64,000 nt of DNA from Acuticoccus sp965213555 (GCF_965213555.1 NZ_OZ243890.1:124001-188000), one strand, 5' to 3'. Shown: positions 25,046-34,217, counted from the first letter of the stretch. Numbers and translations: made by a program. The notes: generated from the letters alone by a model not told the origin.

Positions 25046-26190
25046 CGGTTGGCCGGACGCAGCAGGTGCCGCGCGATGATGACGCGCATGATCTCGTTGG
25101 TGCCCTCCAGGATCTGGTGCACGCGAAGGTCGCGCAGCAGGCGCTCGAACGGGTAGTCGCGCAGGTAGCCGTAGCCGCCGTGCAGCTGCAGCGCCTCGTT
25201 GACGACCTGGAACCCGGTATCGGTGGCGAGGCGCTTGGCCATGGCGGCAAGCGCCGTGGCGTCCGGCGCATGCGCGTCCACCGCGCGGGCCGCCTTGTGG
25301 AGGAGGAGGCGCGCCGCCTCGAGCGCCGTCGCCATGTCGGCGAGCTTGAACTGGATCGCCTGGAACGCCTCCAGCGGACGGCCGAACTGCTGGCGCTCCC
25401 TGACGTGCTGGGTCGCAAGGTCGAGGGCCGCAGCCGCCGCGCCGAGCGAGCACGCGCCGATGTTGAGCCGGCCGCCGTCGAGCCCGGCCATGGCGATCTT
25501 GAAGCCCTGCCCCTCGGTGCCGACGCGGTTCGAGACCGGCACGCGGCACCCGTCGAACAGCACCGCCGCCGTCGGCTGGGAGTGCCAGCCGAGCTTTTCC
25601 TCCTGCGCGCCGAAGGAGAGGCCCGGCGTGCCCTTCTCCACGAGGATGGCGCTGATCCCGCCGGCCCCCTCTCCGCCGGTGCGCGCCATCACGAGGTAGA
25701 CGTCGGCCGCGCCGCCGCCGGAGATGAACGCCTTCGCCCCGTCGAGGACGTAGTCGCCTCCGTCGAGCCGCGCGCGGGTCCTCAGCGAGGCGGCGTCGGA
25801 GCCCGCGTTCGGCTCGGTGAGGCAGTAGCTCGCGAACCGCTCCATGCGGGCGAGCGCGGGGAGGTGCGCCGCGCGCAGGTCATCGCTGGCGAAGCGGTCG
25901 ATCATCCCGGCGACCATGTTATGGATGGAGATGTACGCCGCGGTCGACGGGCAGGCGCGCGACAGCTCCTCGAATACGATCGCCGCATCGAGCCGGGTCA
26001 GCGCGGACCCGCCGTGCGCGTCGTCGACGGTGATGCCGCCGAAGCCGAGCGCCGCCGCCTCGCGCAGCGTGTCCACCGGGAACGTGTGGTCGCGGTCCCA
26101 GTCGGCGGCGTGCGGGGCGATGCGCTCGGCGGCGAAGTCCGCCGCCATGGCGCGGATGGCGGCCTGCTCCTCGGTCAGCTCAAAGTCCAT
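25042..26190 (-). CDS. Acyl-CoA dehydrogenase, probably isobutyryl-CoA dehydrogenase
   Basis: This 382-residue acyl-CoA dehydrogenase has MDFELTEEQAAIRAMAADFA at the N-terminus, SYCLTEPNAGSDAASLRTRA, REQFG-like RERQQFGRPLEAFQ, the flavin-contact HGGYGYLRDYPFERLLRD, and the catalytic-loop Glu in ILEGTNEIMR. Neighbouring hydrolase and mmsB genes indicate the valine route, so isobutyryl-CoA (converted to methacrylyl-CoA) is the likely substrate. Short-branched acyl-CoA dehydrogenases look alike, so the substrate is inferred. The 400-bp A+T-richer gap upstream presumably holds the operon promoter. Confidence 0.9.
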   Translation of the reverse strand: MDFELTEEQAAIRAMAADFAAERIAPHAADWDRDHTFPVDTLREAAALGFGGITVDDAHGGSALTRLDAAIVFEELSRACPSTAAYISIHNMVAGMIDRFASDDLRAAHLPALARMERFASYCLTEPNAGSDAASLRTRARLDGGDYVLDGAKAFISGGGAADVYLVMARTGGEGAGGISAILVEKGTPGLSFGAQEEKLGWHSQPTAAVLFDGCRVPVSNRVGTEGQGFKIAMAGLDGGRLNIGACSLGAAAAALDLATQHVRERQQFGRPLEAFQAIQFKLADMATALEAARLLLHKAARAVDAHAPDATALAAMAKRLATDTGFQVVNEALQLHGGYGYLRDYPFERLLRDLRVHQILEGTNEIMRVIIARHLLRPANR

Positions 26191-26594
26191 GGTCCCTCCG
26201 CCGGCACACAACGACGCGCTAGCCGTGCCGTCAATCCTGCGGCGACCGCCCGGTTGCGGTAGCACCGCAGCTGGTTTCGCCATCCCGCGTCGACGAGGCC
26301 AGCGCACCGCAGAGGTTCGCCGGAACGCGTAAAGCTAACTTCACAACCTGCTGAATTAACGACTGGAGTAGTCGATGGGTTCTGCGAAACATTGTTTCTA
26401 TACAAGGCTCTCATGCAAAATGATCACGAACATTCATCGTGCTGACACATTACAGGATGGGAACTTTGCCCTTGTGAATACTTTATATCCATACGCAGGC
26501 AGTCTGCGGCCGATCGTGTCCAAACGCGACGACTGACGTGGTTCGCACGTCATGCGTCGGATCCGGTCGTTGGCGTACCGAGGGAGAGGGCACC
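26191..26594. other. A+T-richer intergenic region, probable divergent promoters
   Basis: This 404-bp gap lies between the divergent valine operon and the first acidic-repeat gene. Base composition falls sharply between about 26330 and 26500 (for example AACTTCACAACCTGCTGAAT) compared with about 70% G+C in flanking genes. No open frame or RNA gene was recognised. Low G+C, divergent genes and a strong GGGAGAGGG ribosome-binding site at the right edge indicate promoters facing both ways. I could not define -35 and -10 boxes with confidence. Confidence 0.5.
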
Positions 26595-27560
26595 ATGGAA
26601 ACCTTCATCAACCTATCCGACAACAACCGGCAGCTCGAGATCTTCGATCTCGGCACGTTGCCGTTCGTCGTCGCGCTGCCCACTGGCGCGGTGAGTGACG
26701 AGCTTGAGGAGCTCGTCGGCGAGATCATCAGCCGGGACGAGGTGTCCGACGTCCTCGAGGCCACCCTGTTTGGGCACGAGATCGGCATCCCCGAAAACGA
26801 TGATGATGACGACGACGATGTCGGGATGGGGATCGACAACGTTCGCCTCATCGGCCTCGACGTCGACAACGTCACGCTCGAGCTGACGAACGGGGACGGC
26901 GTCCGCGACATCGCGGTGATCGACAACGTCGGCGACGAGATCGCCTCCATCGCCGCCGACCTCAGCGACCATGACGATGACGATGACGACGGTCCGGACT
27001 TCAACATCGGCGATGACATCTCGCAGTTCGCGATCCTCGACTTCAACGACTCGGACCAGTTCGACCTCGGCTCGCGTGGCTCGTTCGGTGAGCGCAACGT
27101 TCAAGGCTTCCTGCGTGACATTCAATTCGACCGCAACGACGACCTCACCCTGCTTGGGATCGATCAGGACAACCTGACGATCGCAGTCAGCACGGGCGAC
27201 GCCACCGACGTCCTCGTCATCGATGGCGTCGGCGACGCGATCGATTCGGTCGCCAACGACTTTATCCGCCTGAACAACACCAAGAACCAAATCGGCGTGT
27301 TCGACTTCAACTCGACCGATCAGGTGTTCATCGGCGGGACGGACAACGTCAGCCGCGAGTTCGGACGCATCGTCAACGGGCGGCGGATGAACGAGGACGA
27401 GGCCGAGGCCCTCGTGACGGAGCTCCTGCTCGGCGACGGGGTCCGTGGGGTCGAGCTGATCAACGTCGACGACGACACCGCGACGATCGCGATCTCCGGC
27501 AGCTCCGACGACATCCTCATCATCGACAACATCTCTGGCCTCAGCGACCTGATGGCGTGA
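26595..27560 (+). CDS. Acidic repeat protein A, unknown function
   Basis: This 321-residue protein starts at ATG 26595, behind AGGGAGAGGG. It is very acidic, with poly-Asp runs at about 69-75 and 127-132, has almost no Lys and no Cys. It contains three copies of a composite unit. Half one is the QFAILDFNDSDQFDLG type (13-28, 144-159, 232-247). Half two is the LGIDQDNLTIAVS type followed by DVLVIDGVGDAIDS (about 86-123, 187-224, 289-321), the last copy being cut short. No signal peptide or transmembrane segment is seen. Asp-rich loops suggest calcium binding, and the short hydrophobic C-terminus (SDLMA) could be a type I secretion signal; both are inference. A paralogue lies 614 bp downstream. 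Confidence 0.85.
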   Translation: METFINLSDNNRQLEIFDLGTLPFVVALPTGAVSDELEELVGEIISRDEVSDVLEATLFGHEIGIPENDDDDDDDVGMGIDNVRLIGLDVDNVTLELTNGDGVRDIAVIDNVGDEIASIAADLSDHDDDDDDGPDFNIGDDISQFAILDFNDSDQFDLGSRGSFGERNVQGFLRDIQFDRNDDLTLLGIDQDNLTIAVSTGDATDVLVIDGVGDAIDSVANDFIRLNNTKNQIGVFDFNSTDQVFIGGTDNVSREFGRIVNGRRMNEDEAEALVTELLLGDGVRGVELINVDDDTATIAISGSSDDILIIDNISGLSDLMA

Positions 27561-27566
27561 CGCGCA

Positions 27567-27595
27567 GTGCGGCCCGACCTCGGTCGGGGCCGCAC
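27567..27595 (+). terminator. Hairpin terminator after acidic repeat protein A
   Basis: GTGCGGCC-CGACC pairs with GGTCGGGGCCGCAC around a TC loop, starting 7 bp after the stop codon. The G+C-rich stem of about 13 bp is strong. It is followed by only a short T-poor tail, so it may need Rho or act mainly to protect the mRNA 3' end. It suggests the two acidic-protein genes are separate transcripts. Confidence 0.65.
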
Positions 27596-28174
27596 GTTGC
27601 CTGTCCTCACCGGCGCCACGCCGGCCCCCTCACGGCCTGCTGCGCGAGCGACCGCCGTGCCGCGCGTCCCGGTCAGGATGCGCGGTAAAACCGTTCAGGG
27701 CGCAGGTTGCCCCTTGGGTCATGCCGGACAACCGGTTGTAGTGCGCGTCGCGCCCAACCGCTCCGGTGCCCATCCCACCCGCGGCGTAGAGCTGCACTGA
27801 GGAGCCAAGCACTCCTGCCATTGACGCACAGTTACACGTAAACGACAAGAAGTTCTACCGTTCGCTTTCATAAGCAAGTTTTTGAACGCAAGTTGGTTTG
27901 CGAAAATCAGCATGTAAATTTCTTGTGGAACTAACGATCTACCCTTTTAAGACTTTGCTACGCAACCGATCATCTAAATGAAAATCGGAACAGTGACATT
28001 TTGGCGGCTAAAGACTTTTCCCCGCCCAAATTCATCCAAATTTTGCCTTCCGAACGCCCAACGACGGCCGGGGTCAAGGACTATGGGCTGAGGCCGCCGT
28101 AGCGTGCCGGCGCGCCGAAAGATACGCACGCGGCACGTGTATCAGCGACAGCGCAAATCAAAGGCAGAAGCACC
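27596..28174. other. Intergenic region with an A+T-rich block upstream of acidic protein B
   Basis: This 579-bp region has two parts. The first 240 bp are G+C-rich and hold no convincing gene. From about 27835 to 28060 the sequence is distinctly A+T-rich for this genome (for example AGCAAGTTTTTGAACGCAAG and CATCTAAATGAAAATCGGAA), then returns to high G+C before the ATG at 28175. This resembles the gap before protein A and probably contains the promoter and operator of gene B. No ORF with credible codon use was found. Confidence 0.45.
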
Positions 28175-29068
28175 ATGATTTTCCCCCCCGCCCCCAGCGC
28201 CGACCGCTCCTTCGCCATCGTGCCCTCGGGCATCCTTGCCCCCTTCCAGCCCTTCGTCACCACGCTCGTCGAGGAGCTTGTGATCGGTGACGGCGTGCCC
28301 GGCTTCGAGCTCATCGGCCTCGACGTCGACAACCTCTCCGTCGGCTTCTCGCTGTTCGGCTTCGACGCCACCTTGGTGCTCGACGGCATCAACGACGCGG
28401 TGGAGGAGGCTGAGACCGACGACTTCAACATCTTCGACGACGAGCGACAGTTCGCGATCTTCGACGTCGACGACGACGGCACCTTCGACCTTGGTCCTGG
28501 TGAGTTCATCAGCAGCGTCGACATGTCCTCAACCAACGTACCTGACATCATCAGGAATGCGCTTGAGGAGGACACGCTGTTCCTCGGTCCGCCGGTGGCG
28601 TTCGACATCATCGGCATCGATCAGGACAACATCACCCTCGAGATCACCGCCGAGGACGCAGCCACCGACGTCCTCATCATCGACGGGGCCGAGGATGAGA
28701 TCGCGGACCTCGCGCAGGACTTCGTCAACCTCGCCAACGCGGTGAACGAGCTGGGCATCCTGGACGCGGACGACGACGACTTCATCTTCGTCGGCGACGC
28801 GTCGGCGGTCTCCGACGAGTTCGCGGCGCTGCTCGTCGGCGCGCCCACCGGCAACCCGTTCGTCGACGCCTTCAACGCCTTCTCGATGACGCTCGACGAG
28901 GCGGAGGACGTCGTCACCGAGCTTGTCCTCGGCGACGGCATCGACGGCGTCGAGCTCCTCAACATCGACGACGACACCGCCACGCTGCGCCTCACCGGCG
29001 ACAGCAACGACATCGTGGTCGTCGACAACCTCGACCTTTCGACCCTCGGGGACATGGCGATCGCCTGA
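28175..29068 (+). CDS. Acidic repeat protein B, paralogue of A, unknown function
   Basis: This 297-residue protein shares the architecture of protein A. Half-units of the FAIFDVDDDGTFDLG type lie at about 92-107 and 192-208 (degenerate near 13-24). Half-units of the IIGIDQDNITLEIT / DVLIIDG type lie at about 45-82, 145-183 and 260-297. The DVDDDGTFD loop is EF-hand-like, but no flanking helices are evident. It is strongly acidic, has no Cys, no clear signal peptide, and ends hydrophobic (LGDMAIA). Similar C-terminal ends in both paralogues could be a secretion or docking signal. A hairpin terminator follows. I recognise no named family; calcium-binding extracellular protein is a guess. Confidence 0.85.
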   Translation: MIFPPAPSADRSFAIVPSGILAPFQPFVTTLVEELVIGDGVPGFELIGLDVDNLSVGFSLFGFDATLVLDGINDAVEEAETDDFNIFDDERQFAIFDVDDDGTFDLGPGEFISSVDMSSTNVPDIIRNALEEDTLFLGPPVAFDIIGIDQDNITLEITAEDAATDVLIIDGAEDEIADLAQDFVNLANAVNELGILDADDDDFIFVGDASAVSDEFAALLVGAPTGNPFVDAFNAFSMTLDEAEDVVTELVLGDGIDGVELLNIDDDTATLRLTGDSNDIVVVDNLDLSTLGDMAIA

Positions 29069-29084
29069 CCGGGCTCATGCGTCG

Positions 29085-29105
29085 CGGGGGCGCTCGGCGC
29101 CCCCG
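29085..29105 (+). terminator. Hairpin terminator after acidic repeat protein B
   Basis: CGGGGGCG and CGCCCCCG pair around a CTCGG loop about 17 bp downstream of the stop codon, giving a perfect G+C stem. The tail has only a short TT. Together with the hairpin after gene A, it frames the two acidic-protein genes as individual units. Confidence 0.6.
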
Positions 29106-29178
29106 TTGCCGCGCCGTATGGACGGACCCTCGCGCCGTCCGCTACCGTCCTGCGACGGCAACGGACGGCGAGGCCAGG

Positions 29179-30213
29179 ATGGACATCGACCCGCGCATGA
29201 TCGACGGCGACGCGCCCGACGTCGCCGCCGTCCTCAAGGGTCGTCGCATGCGCCGCACGCGCCGCGCCGACTGGTCCCGCCGCCTCGTGCGCGAGGCCGA
29301 GCTGACGGTGAACGACCTCCTCTGGCCGGTGTTCGTTACCGAGGGCGCGGGCGTGCGGGAGCCCGTCGCGTCGATGCCGGGCGTCGAGCGCCTGTCCGTC
29401 GACGAGGTGGGCGCGGCGGCCGAGGAGGCCGCGGCCCTCAAGATCCCCGTCATCGCGCTGTTCCCCTACTCGGGGCCCGACAAGCGCGACGCCGGAGGGT
29501 CCGAGGCGAAAAACCCTGACAACCTCGTCTGCCGCGCCTGCCGGGAGATCGCCCGCCGTGCGCCCACCGTCGGGATCATGACGGACGTCGCCCTCGACCC
29601 CTACACCAGCCATGGCCACGACGGCCTCATGGCGGGGGACGAGATCCTCAACGACGCCACCATCGAGGCGCTGGTGCGCCAGGCGAAGGTCCAGGTGGAG
29701 GCCGGCTGCCACATCATCGCGCCGTCCGACATGATGGACGGGAGGGTCGGCGCGATCCGCACCGCGCTCGACCGGTCGGGCTACGAGAACGTCCTCATCA
29801 TGGCCTACGCGGCGAAGTACGCGTCGGCGTTCTACGGGCCGTTCCGCGACGCGGTGGGCGCGACGGCCGCGCTCAAGGGCGACAAGCGCACCTACCAGAT
29901 GGACCCCGCCAACACCGACGAGGCGCTGCGCGAGGTGGCGCTCGACCTCGAGGAGGCGGCCGACATGGTGATGGTCAAGCCCGGCCTGCCCTACCTCGAC
30001 GTCATCCGCCGCGTAAAGGAGCGCTTCGCGGTGCCGACGTTCGCCTACATGGTGTCGGGCGAGTACGCGATGATCGAGGCGGCCGCCGCCAACGGCTGGC
30101 TCGACGGCGAGCGCACGATGATGGAGGCGCTGACCGCCTTCAAGCGGGCGGGGGCGGACGGCATCCTCACCTACCACGCGCCCCGTGCCGCTCGCCGCCT
30201 CGCCGCCGGCTGA
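29179..30213 (+). CDS. hemB: Porphobilinogen synthase (delta-aminolevulinic acid dehydratase)
   Basis: This 344-residue enzyme condenses two 5-aminolevulinates to porphobilinogen in haem and corrinoid synthesis. Start ATG 29179 is preceded by AGGCCAGG; ATG 29197 is an alternative. The sequence DVALDPYTSHGHDG replaces the cysteine-rich zinc site of other HemBs, so this is the magnesium-dependent, zinc-independent type common in alphaproteobacteria. Active-site lysines lie in MAYAAKYASAFYGPFRDA and MVMVKPGLPYLD. It overlaps the following dehydratase gene by 29 bp and is part of the hemB-arginyltransferase-parC neighbourhood usual in Hyphomicrobiales. Confidence 0.95.
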   Translation: MDIDPRMIDGDAPDVAAVLKGRRMRRTRRADWSRRLVREAELTVNDLLWPVFVTEGAGVREPVASMPGVERLSVDEVGAAAEEAAALKIPVIALFPYSGPDKRDAGGSEAKNPDNLVCRACREIARRAPTVGIMTDVALDPYTSHGHDGLMAGDEILNDATIEALVRQAKVQVEAGCHIIAPSDMMDGRVGAIRTALDRSGYENVLIMAYAAKYASAFYGPFRDAVGATAALKGDKRTYQMDPANTDEALREVALDLEEAADMVMVKPGLPYLDVIRRVKERFAVPTFAYMVSGEYAMIEAAAANGWLDGERTMMEALTAFKRAGADGILTYHAPRAARRLAAG

Positions 30214-31444
30214 GGCCGGCGAGGCGGTCACGCCGGCGGCGATCCGCGCTGCCGCCGCGCGCCTTGAGGGGGTCGTCCTTAGGACCCCGTGCCTCGAGGC
30301 CCCTCGGCTGTCCGCGCTCACCGGGGCCACCGTCTACGTCAAGTACGAGAACATGCAGCCGACCGGCTCGTTCAAGGAGCGCGGGGCCTACGCCACGCTG
30401 TCCTCGCTCGGCGCGGACGAGCGGGCGCGCGGCGTCATCGCCATGTCGGCGGGCAACCACGCCCAGGCGGTCGCCTACCACGCCGGCCGGCTCGGCATCT
30501 CCTCCGTCATCGTGATGCCCGAGCGCACGCCGTTCGTGAAGGTGTCGGCGACCGAGGGCTACGGCGCGCGCGTCGTCCTCGCCGGCGAGACCGTCGCCGA
30601 GAGCGCCGAGGCGTGCGCCACGATCGCCGAGCGCGAGGGGCGCGTCCTCGTCCACCCCTACGACGACGCGCGGGTGGTGAACGGTCAGGGCACCGTCGGC
30701 CTCGAGATGCTGGCCGACGTGCCGGACCTCGACGTCCTGGTGGTGCCCATCGGCGGCGGCGGCCTCGTCGCGGGCGTCGCGACGGCGGCGAAGTCCGTGC
30801 GGCCCGAGGTCGAGGTGGTGGGCGTCGAGGCGGCGCTGTTCCCGTCGTGCCACGCTGCCCTCGCGGGGACGGACGCGCGCTGCGGCGGTTCGACCATCGC
30901 CGAGGGCATCGCGGTGAAGTCGGTGGGGAGCGTGACGCTGCCCATCATCCGCCGCCTGGTCTCGCGCGTCGTCCTCGTCGACGAGGCGACGCTGGAGCGC
31001 GCGGTCAACGCCTTCCTCACGCTGACCAAGACCATGGCGGAGGGCGCGGGCGCGGCAAGCCTTGCGGCCTTGCTCGCCGAGCCCGAGACGTTCGCCGGCC
31101 GCCGCGTCGGCCTCGTCCTCTGCGGCGGCAACATCGACCCACGCCTCCTCGCCTCCATCATGGTGCGCGAGCTCGCCCGCGCTGGACGGATCGTGTCGCT
31201 GGAGGCGGACTATCCCGACGAGCCCGGCCTCCTTGCGCGCCTCACCGCCGCGGTGGCGGGCGCCGGCGGCAACATCCTGGAAGTGACGCACAACCGCCTC
31301 GCGCTCACCCACCTTGCCCGTGACACCTCGATCCGCCTCACCCTCGAGACACGCGACGACGCCCACACCGCCCGCGTCGTCGAGGCGATCCGCGCCGCGC
31401 AGCTCAACGCGCGCGTCACCGACCACGTGGACGGACGGTTCTGA
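30185..31444 (+). CDS. Threonine ammonia-lyase (threonine dehydratase) with ACT domain
   Basis: This 419-residue fold-type II PLP enzyme deaminates threonine (and serine) to 2-oxobutyrate. The PLP lysine lies in PTGSFKERGAY, the Asn-binding loop is SAGNHAQAVA, and the phosphate-binding loop is PIGGGGLVAG. Residues from about 335 form an ACT regulatory domain (SLEADYPDEPGLLARLTAAV, then NILEVTHNR). That gives the roughly 400-residue single-ACT type rather than the longer isoleucine-biosynthetic IlvA with two ACT-like units. The GTG start at 30185 overlaps hemB; an internal start is possible. Confidence 0.9.
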   Translation: MPLAASPPAEAGEAVTPAAIRAAAARLEGVVLRTPCLEAPRLSALTGATVYVKYENMQPTGSFKERGAYATLSSLGADERARGVIAMSAGNHAQAVAYHAGRLGISSVIVMPERTPFVKVSATEGYGARVVLAGETVAESAEACATIAEREGRVLVHPYDDARVVNGQGTVGLEMLADVPDLDVLVVPIGGGGLVAGVATAAKSVRPEVEVVGVEAALFPSCHAALAGTDARCGGSTIAEGIAVKSVGSVTLPIIRRLVSRVVLVDEATLERAVNAFLTLTKTMAEGAGAASLAALLAEPETFAGRRVGLVLCGGNIDPRLLASIMVRELARAGRIVSLEADYPDEPGLLARLTAAVAGAGGNILEVTHNRLALTHLARDTSIRLTLETRDDAHTARVVEAIRAAQLNARVTDHVDGRF

Positions 31445-31550
31445 TGGGTGCTGTTGCAAGGGGGGCGCTGCACCGTGCCGGAGCGCCGGTCGCTGTGGAC
31501 CCAATCCTGCGCAAGGAGCGGCCGTGACGACGCGGCGGGCCGACCGCTAG

Positions 31551-33356
31551 ATGCATGCCGACATCGCGATGGTGGCGACGCTCCTCGTCGTCACTGGCTC
31601 CACCGTGCTCTATGCCACGGAGCGCTACTCCATGGAGGCGATCAGCCTCGGCATCTTGGCGGCCTACCTCGTCCTGTTCGTCGTCCTCGGCCTGCCGGCC
31701 AGCGAGGGCCGGCTCGGCGCGGGCGACCTCCTGTCGGGCTTCTCGAACCCCGCCCTCGTCACCGTGGTCGCGCTGCTCGTCGTGGGGCAGGGGCTGTTCC
31801 ACACCGACGCGCTGGAGCGACCCGCTGCGACGCTCGTCGCCTGGGTCACCGCCCACGGCGCGCTCGGCGTCGGCCTCGTCTTCGTCGCGATCGCCACCCT
31901 GTCGGCATTCCTCAACAACACCCCCGTCGTCGTGATGTTCATCCCCATCGTCTCGACGCTCGCGAGCGCGCTGAGGGTCAGCGCGTCGCGCTTCCTGATG
32001 CCGCTGTCGTTCGTCACGATCCTCGGTGGGATGACCACGCTGATCGGCTCGTCCACCAACTTGCTGGCGGCGGGAGTGGCGCGGCAGACCGGGGCGGCGG
32101 ACCTGTCGTTCTTCTCGTTCACGCCGGTCGCCCTCCTCATCGTGCTCGTCTGCATGCCCTACGTCCTCGTCGTGATGCCCTTCCTCCTCACCAAGCGCAG
32201 CACGATGGCCGAGGCGCTCACGACCTCGGCCGGCAAGCAGTTCATCGCCCAGATCCCGATCGGCCCGGGCCATCCCCTCGTGGGCGCGACGTCGAAGCAG
32301 GGCATGTTTCCGCAGCTCAGGGACATGACGGTGCGCCTCGTGCAGCGCGGCGAGCGTCCGCACCTGCCGCCGTTCGAGGCGCTGACCCTGCAGCCGGGCG
32401 ACATCGTCATCGTCGCCGCCACGCGCACGGCGCTGGAGCGGGCGCTGTCGGCCGGCGATGGGGTGATGTCGGGAGAGGACAGGCAGGATCGGCCACCTGG
32501 CGTCGTCACCCTCGCCGAGGCGATCGTGGCGCCGGGCTCGCGCCTCATCGGGCGAACGGTGGCGCAGTCGGGCCTGCGCGGCGAGGTCGGCTGCGTGGTG
32601 CTCGCCATCGAGCGGCGCTCGCGCATGCCGCGCATGCCCATGGCCGACATCCGCATGGAGGCGGGCGACGTGCTCCTGTTCGCCGGCCGTCGCGCCGGCA
32701 TCGAGGAGCTGCGCGGCAACCGCGACGTGCTTCTCATCGACTGGACGGCGGCCGACGTGCCAGCGCGGCGGCGTGCGCCGACCGCGATCTTCATCTTCCT
32801 CGCGGTGGTCCTCGCCGCGGCGTCCGGGCTCGTCCCGGTCGTCGCTGCGGCGATGCTGGGCGCCTTCGCCATGCTTGCGACGCGTTGCCTCAACACCCGA
32901 CAGGCCGCGCGCGTCATCGACGGGCGCATCATCATGCTGATCGCCTCCGCCATCGCCTCCTCAGCGGCGCTGCAGGCGACGGGCGGTGCGGCGGCCATCG
33001 CCGACGCCCTCACCACGGCGCTCGCCGGCAGCGCGCCGGGCGTCGTCATGTCGGCGCTGTTCTTGTTGATTGCGCTCACCACGAACATCATGACGAACAA
33101 CGCGGCAGCGGTGATCTTCACCCCCATCGCCGTCGGGATCGCGGCCGATCTGGGCTTGCCGGCCGAACCCTTCGTGGTCACAGTGATCTTGGCGGCCAAC
33201 GCCTCGTTTGCGACGCCGGTCGCCTATCAGACGAACCTTCTCGTGATGGGACCCGGACACTATCGCTACCGGGACTTTCTCGTCGCGGGCGGGCCGCTCG
33301 TTCTGCTACTGTGGGGCGCATTCTCGGTCGTCGCCCCTTGGTGGTACGGTGTGTGA
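31551..33356 (+). CDS. SLC13-family anion/sodium permease with central TrkA-C domains
   Basis: This 601-residue inner-membrane transporter has about 11-12 hydrophobic segments. The first transmembrane half contains the SLC13 pattern AFLNNTPVVVMFIPIV and GSSTNLLAAG. A soluble middle section (about 240-400) holds two TrkA-C-like units, seen as LQPGDIVIVAATRTALE and MEAGDVLLFAGRRAGIE. The second half repeats the membrane motif (TTNIMTNNAAAVIFTPIA, SFATPVAYQTN). Members carry sulfate, dicarboxylates or other anions, often coupled to sodium; the substrate cannot be assigned. It is preceded by 106 bp without a gene. Confidence 0.88.
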   Translation: MHADIAMVATLLVVTGSTVLYATERYSMEAISLGILAAYLVLFVVLGLPASEGRLGAGDLLSGFSNPALVTVVALLVVGQGLFHTDALERPAATLVAWVTAHGALGVGLVFVAIATLSAFLNNTPVVVMFIPIVSTLASALRVSASRFLMPLSFVTILGGMTTLIGSSTNLLAAGVARQTGAADLSFFSFTPVALLIVLVCMPYVLVVMPFLLTKRSTMAEALTTSAGKQFIAQIPIGPGHPLVGATSKQGMFPQLRDMTVRLVQRGERPHLPPFEALTLQPGDIVIVAATRTALERALSAGDGVMSGEDRQDRPPGVVTLAEAIVAPGSRLIGRTVAQSGLRGEVGCVVLAIERRSRMPRMPMADIRMEAGDVLLFAGRRAGIEELRGNRDVLLIDWTAADVPARRRAPTAIFIFLAVVLAAASGLVPVVAAAMLGAFAMLATRCLNTRQAARVIDGRIIMLIASAIASSAALQATGGAAAIADALTTALAGSAPGVVMSALFLLIALTTNIMTNNAAAVIFTPIAVGIAADLGLPAEPFVVTVILAANASFATPVAYQTNLLVMGPGHYRYRDFLVAGGPLVLLLWGAFSVVAPWWYGV

Positions 33357-33401
33357 CGTTCCGGTGGCGGCCGGCGACAGCGCGGAGGCGTTCCTCGACC
33401 C

Positions 33402-34217
33402 ATGGCGAAGTCGAACGACCGCTTCGACGAGACGGAAGAGACCCATGGCGCGATGGAGCGCGAGGCGCGGTCCCGACCGCGACGCCGCGTCACCGTCCGC
33501 CGCCTCGCCGAGCACCCGCAGTTCTACCTGACGGCATCCTCGCCCTGCCCGTACCTCCCCGGTCGCAGCGAGCGGAAGGTGTTCACCCACCTCGTGGGCA
33601 GCCGCGCGGGCCCGCTCAACGACCTCCTCACCCAAGGCGGGTTCCGTCGCTCGCAGAACATCGCCTACCGCCCCGCGTGCGAGGGCTGCCGCGCGTGCGT
33701 CTCGGTCCGGGTCATCGTGGACGACTTCGTGTGGACGCGCTCGCTTCGGCGCGTATGGCGAGCGCACGCGGGGCTCGAGCGGCGGGAGCGCCCTGCACTG
33801 CCCTCGTCCGAGCAGTACTCGGTGTTCCGCGCCTACCTCGACACCCGCCACGCCGACGGCGGCATGGCGGACATGACCGTGCTCGACTACGCGATGATGG
33901 TTGAGGACACGCACGTCACAACGCGTCTCTTCGAGTACCGCGAGCCGGGCGGCCGCGCGCGCGGCCGCCTCGTGGCTTGCGCGCTCTCTGACGTGCTGTC
34001 GGACGGCCTGTCCATGGTCTACTCGTTCTACGAGCCGGACGGAGAGGCCGCCTCGCTCGGCACCTACATGATCCTCGACCACATTGGGCGCGCGAGGCAG
34101 ATGGGGCTACCCTACGTCTACCTCGGCTACTGGGTCGAGGGATCGGAGAAGATGGCGTACAAGACGAGGTTCCAGCCTCAGGAACGGCTCGGCGCCAAGG
34201 GATGGGTGCGCACCTAA
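33402..34217 (+). CDS. bpt: Aspartate/glutamate leucyltransferase (Bpt, arginyl-tRNA-protein transferase family)
   Basis: This 271-residue protein belongs to the bacterial Ate/Bpt family, which adds leucine from Leu-tRNA to N-terminal Asp or Glu and marks proteins for ClpS-ClpAP degradation. Recognisable blocks are FYLTASSPCPYLPGRSERKV, the cysteine region YRPACEGCRACVSVRV, SMVYSFYEPD, and YLGYWVEGSEKMAYKTRFQP. A 30-residue polar extension precedes the domain. It lies downstream of hemB in the order typical of related genomes. Confidence 0.93.
   Translation: MAKSNDRFDETEETHGAMEREARSRPRRRVTVRRLAEHPQFYLTASSPCPYLPGRSERKVFTHLVGSRAGPLNDLLTQGGFRRSQNIAYRPACEGCRACVSVRVIVDDFVWTRSLRRVWRAHAGLERRERPALPSSEQYSVFRAYLDTRHADGGMADMTVLDYAMMVEDTHVTTRLFEYREPGGRARGRLVACALSDVLSDGLSMVYSFYEPDGEAASLGTYMILDHIGRARQMGLPYVYLGYWVEGSEKMAYKTRFQPQERLGAKGWVRT

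Noticed and set aside
26595..29068. RTX nonapeptide repeats in the acidic proteins
   Set aside because: The GGxGxDxUx pattern is absent; the repeats are longer and lack paired glycines, so an RTX call is not supported.
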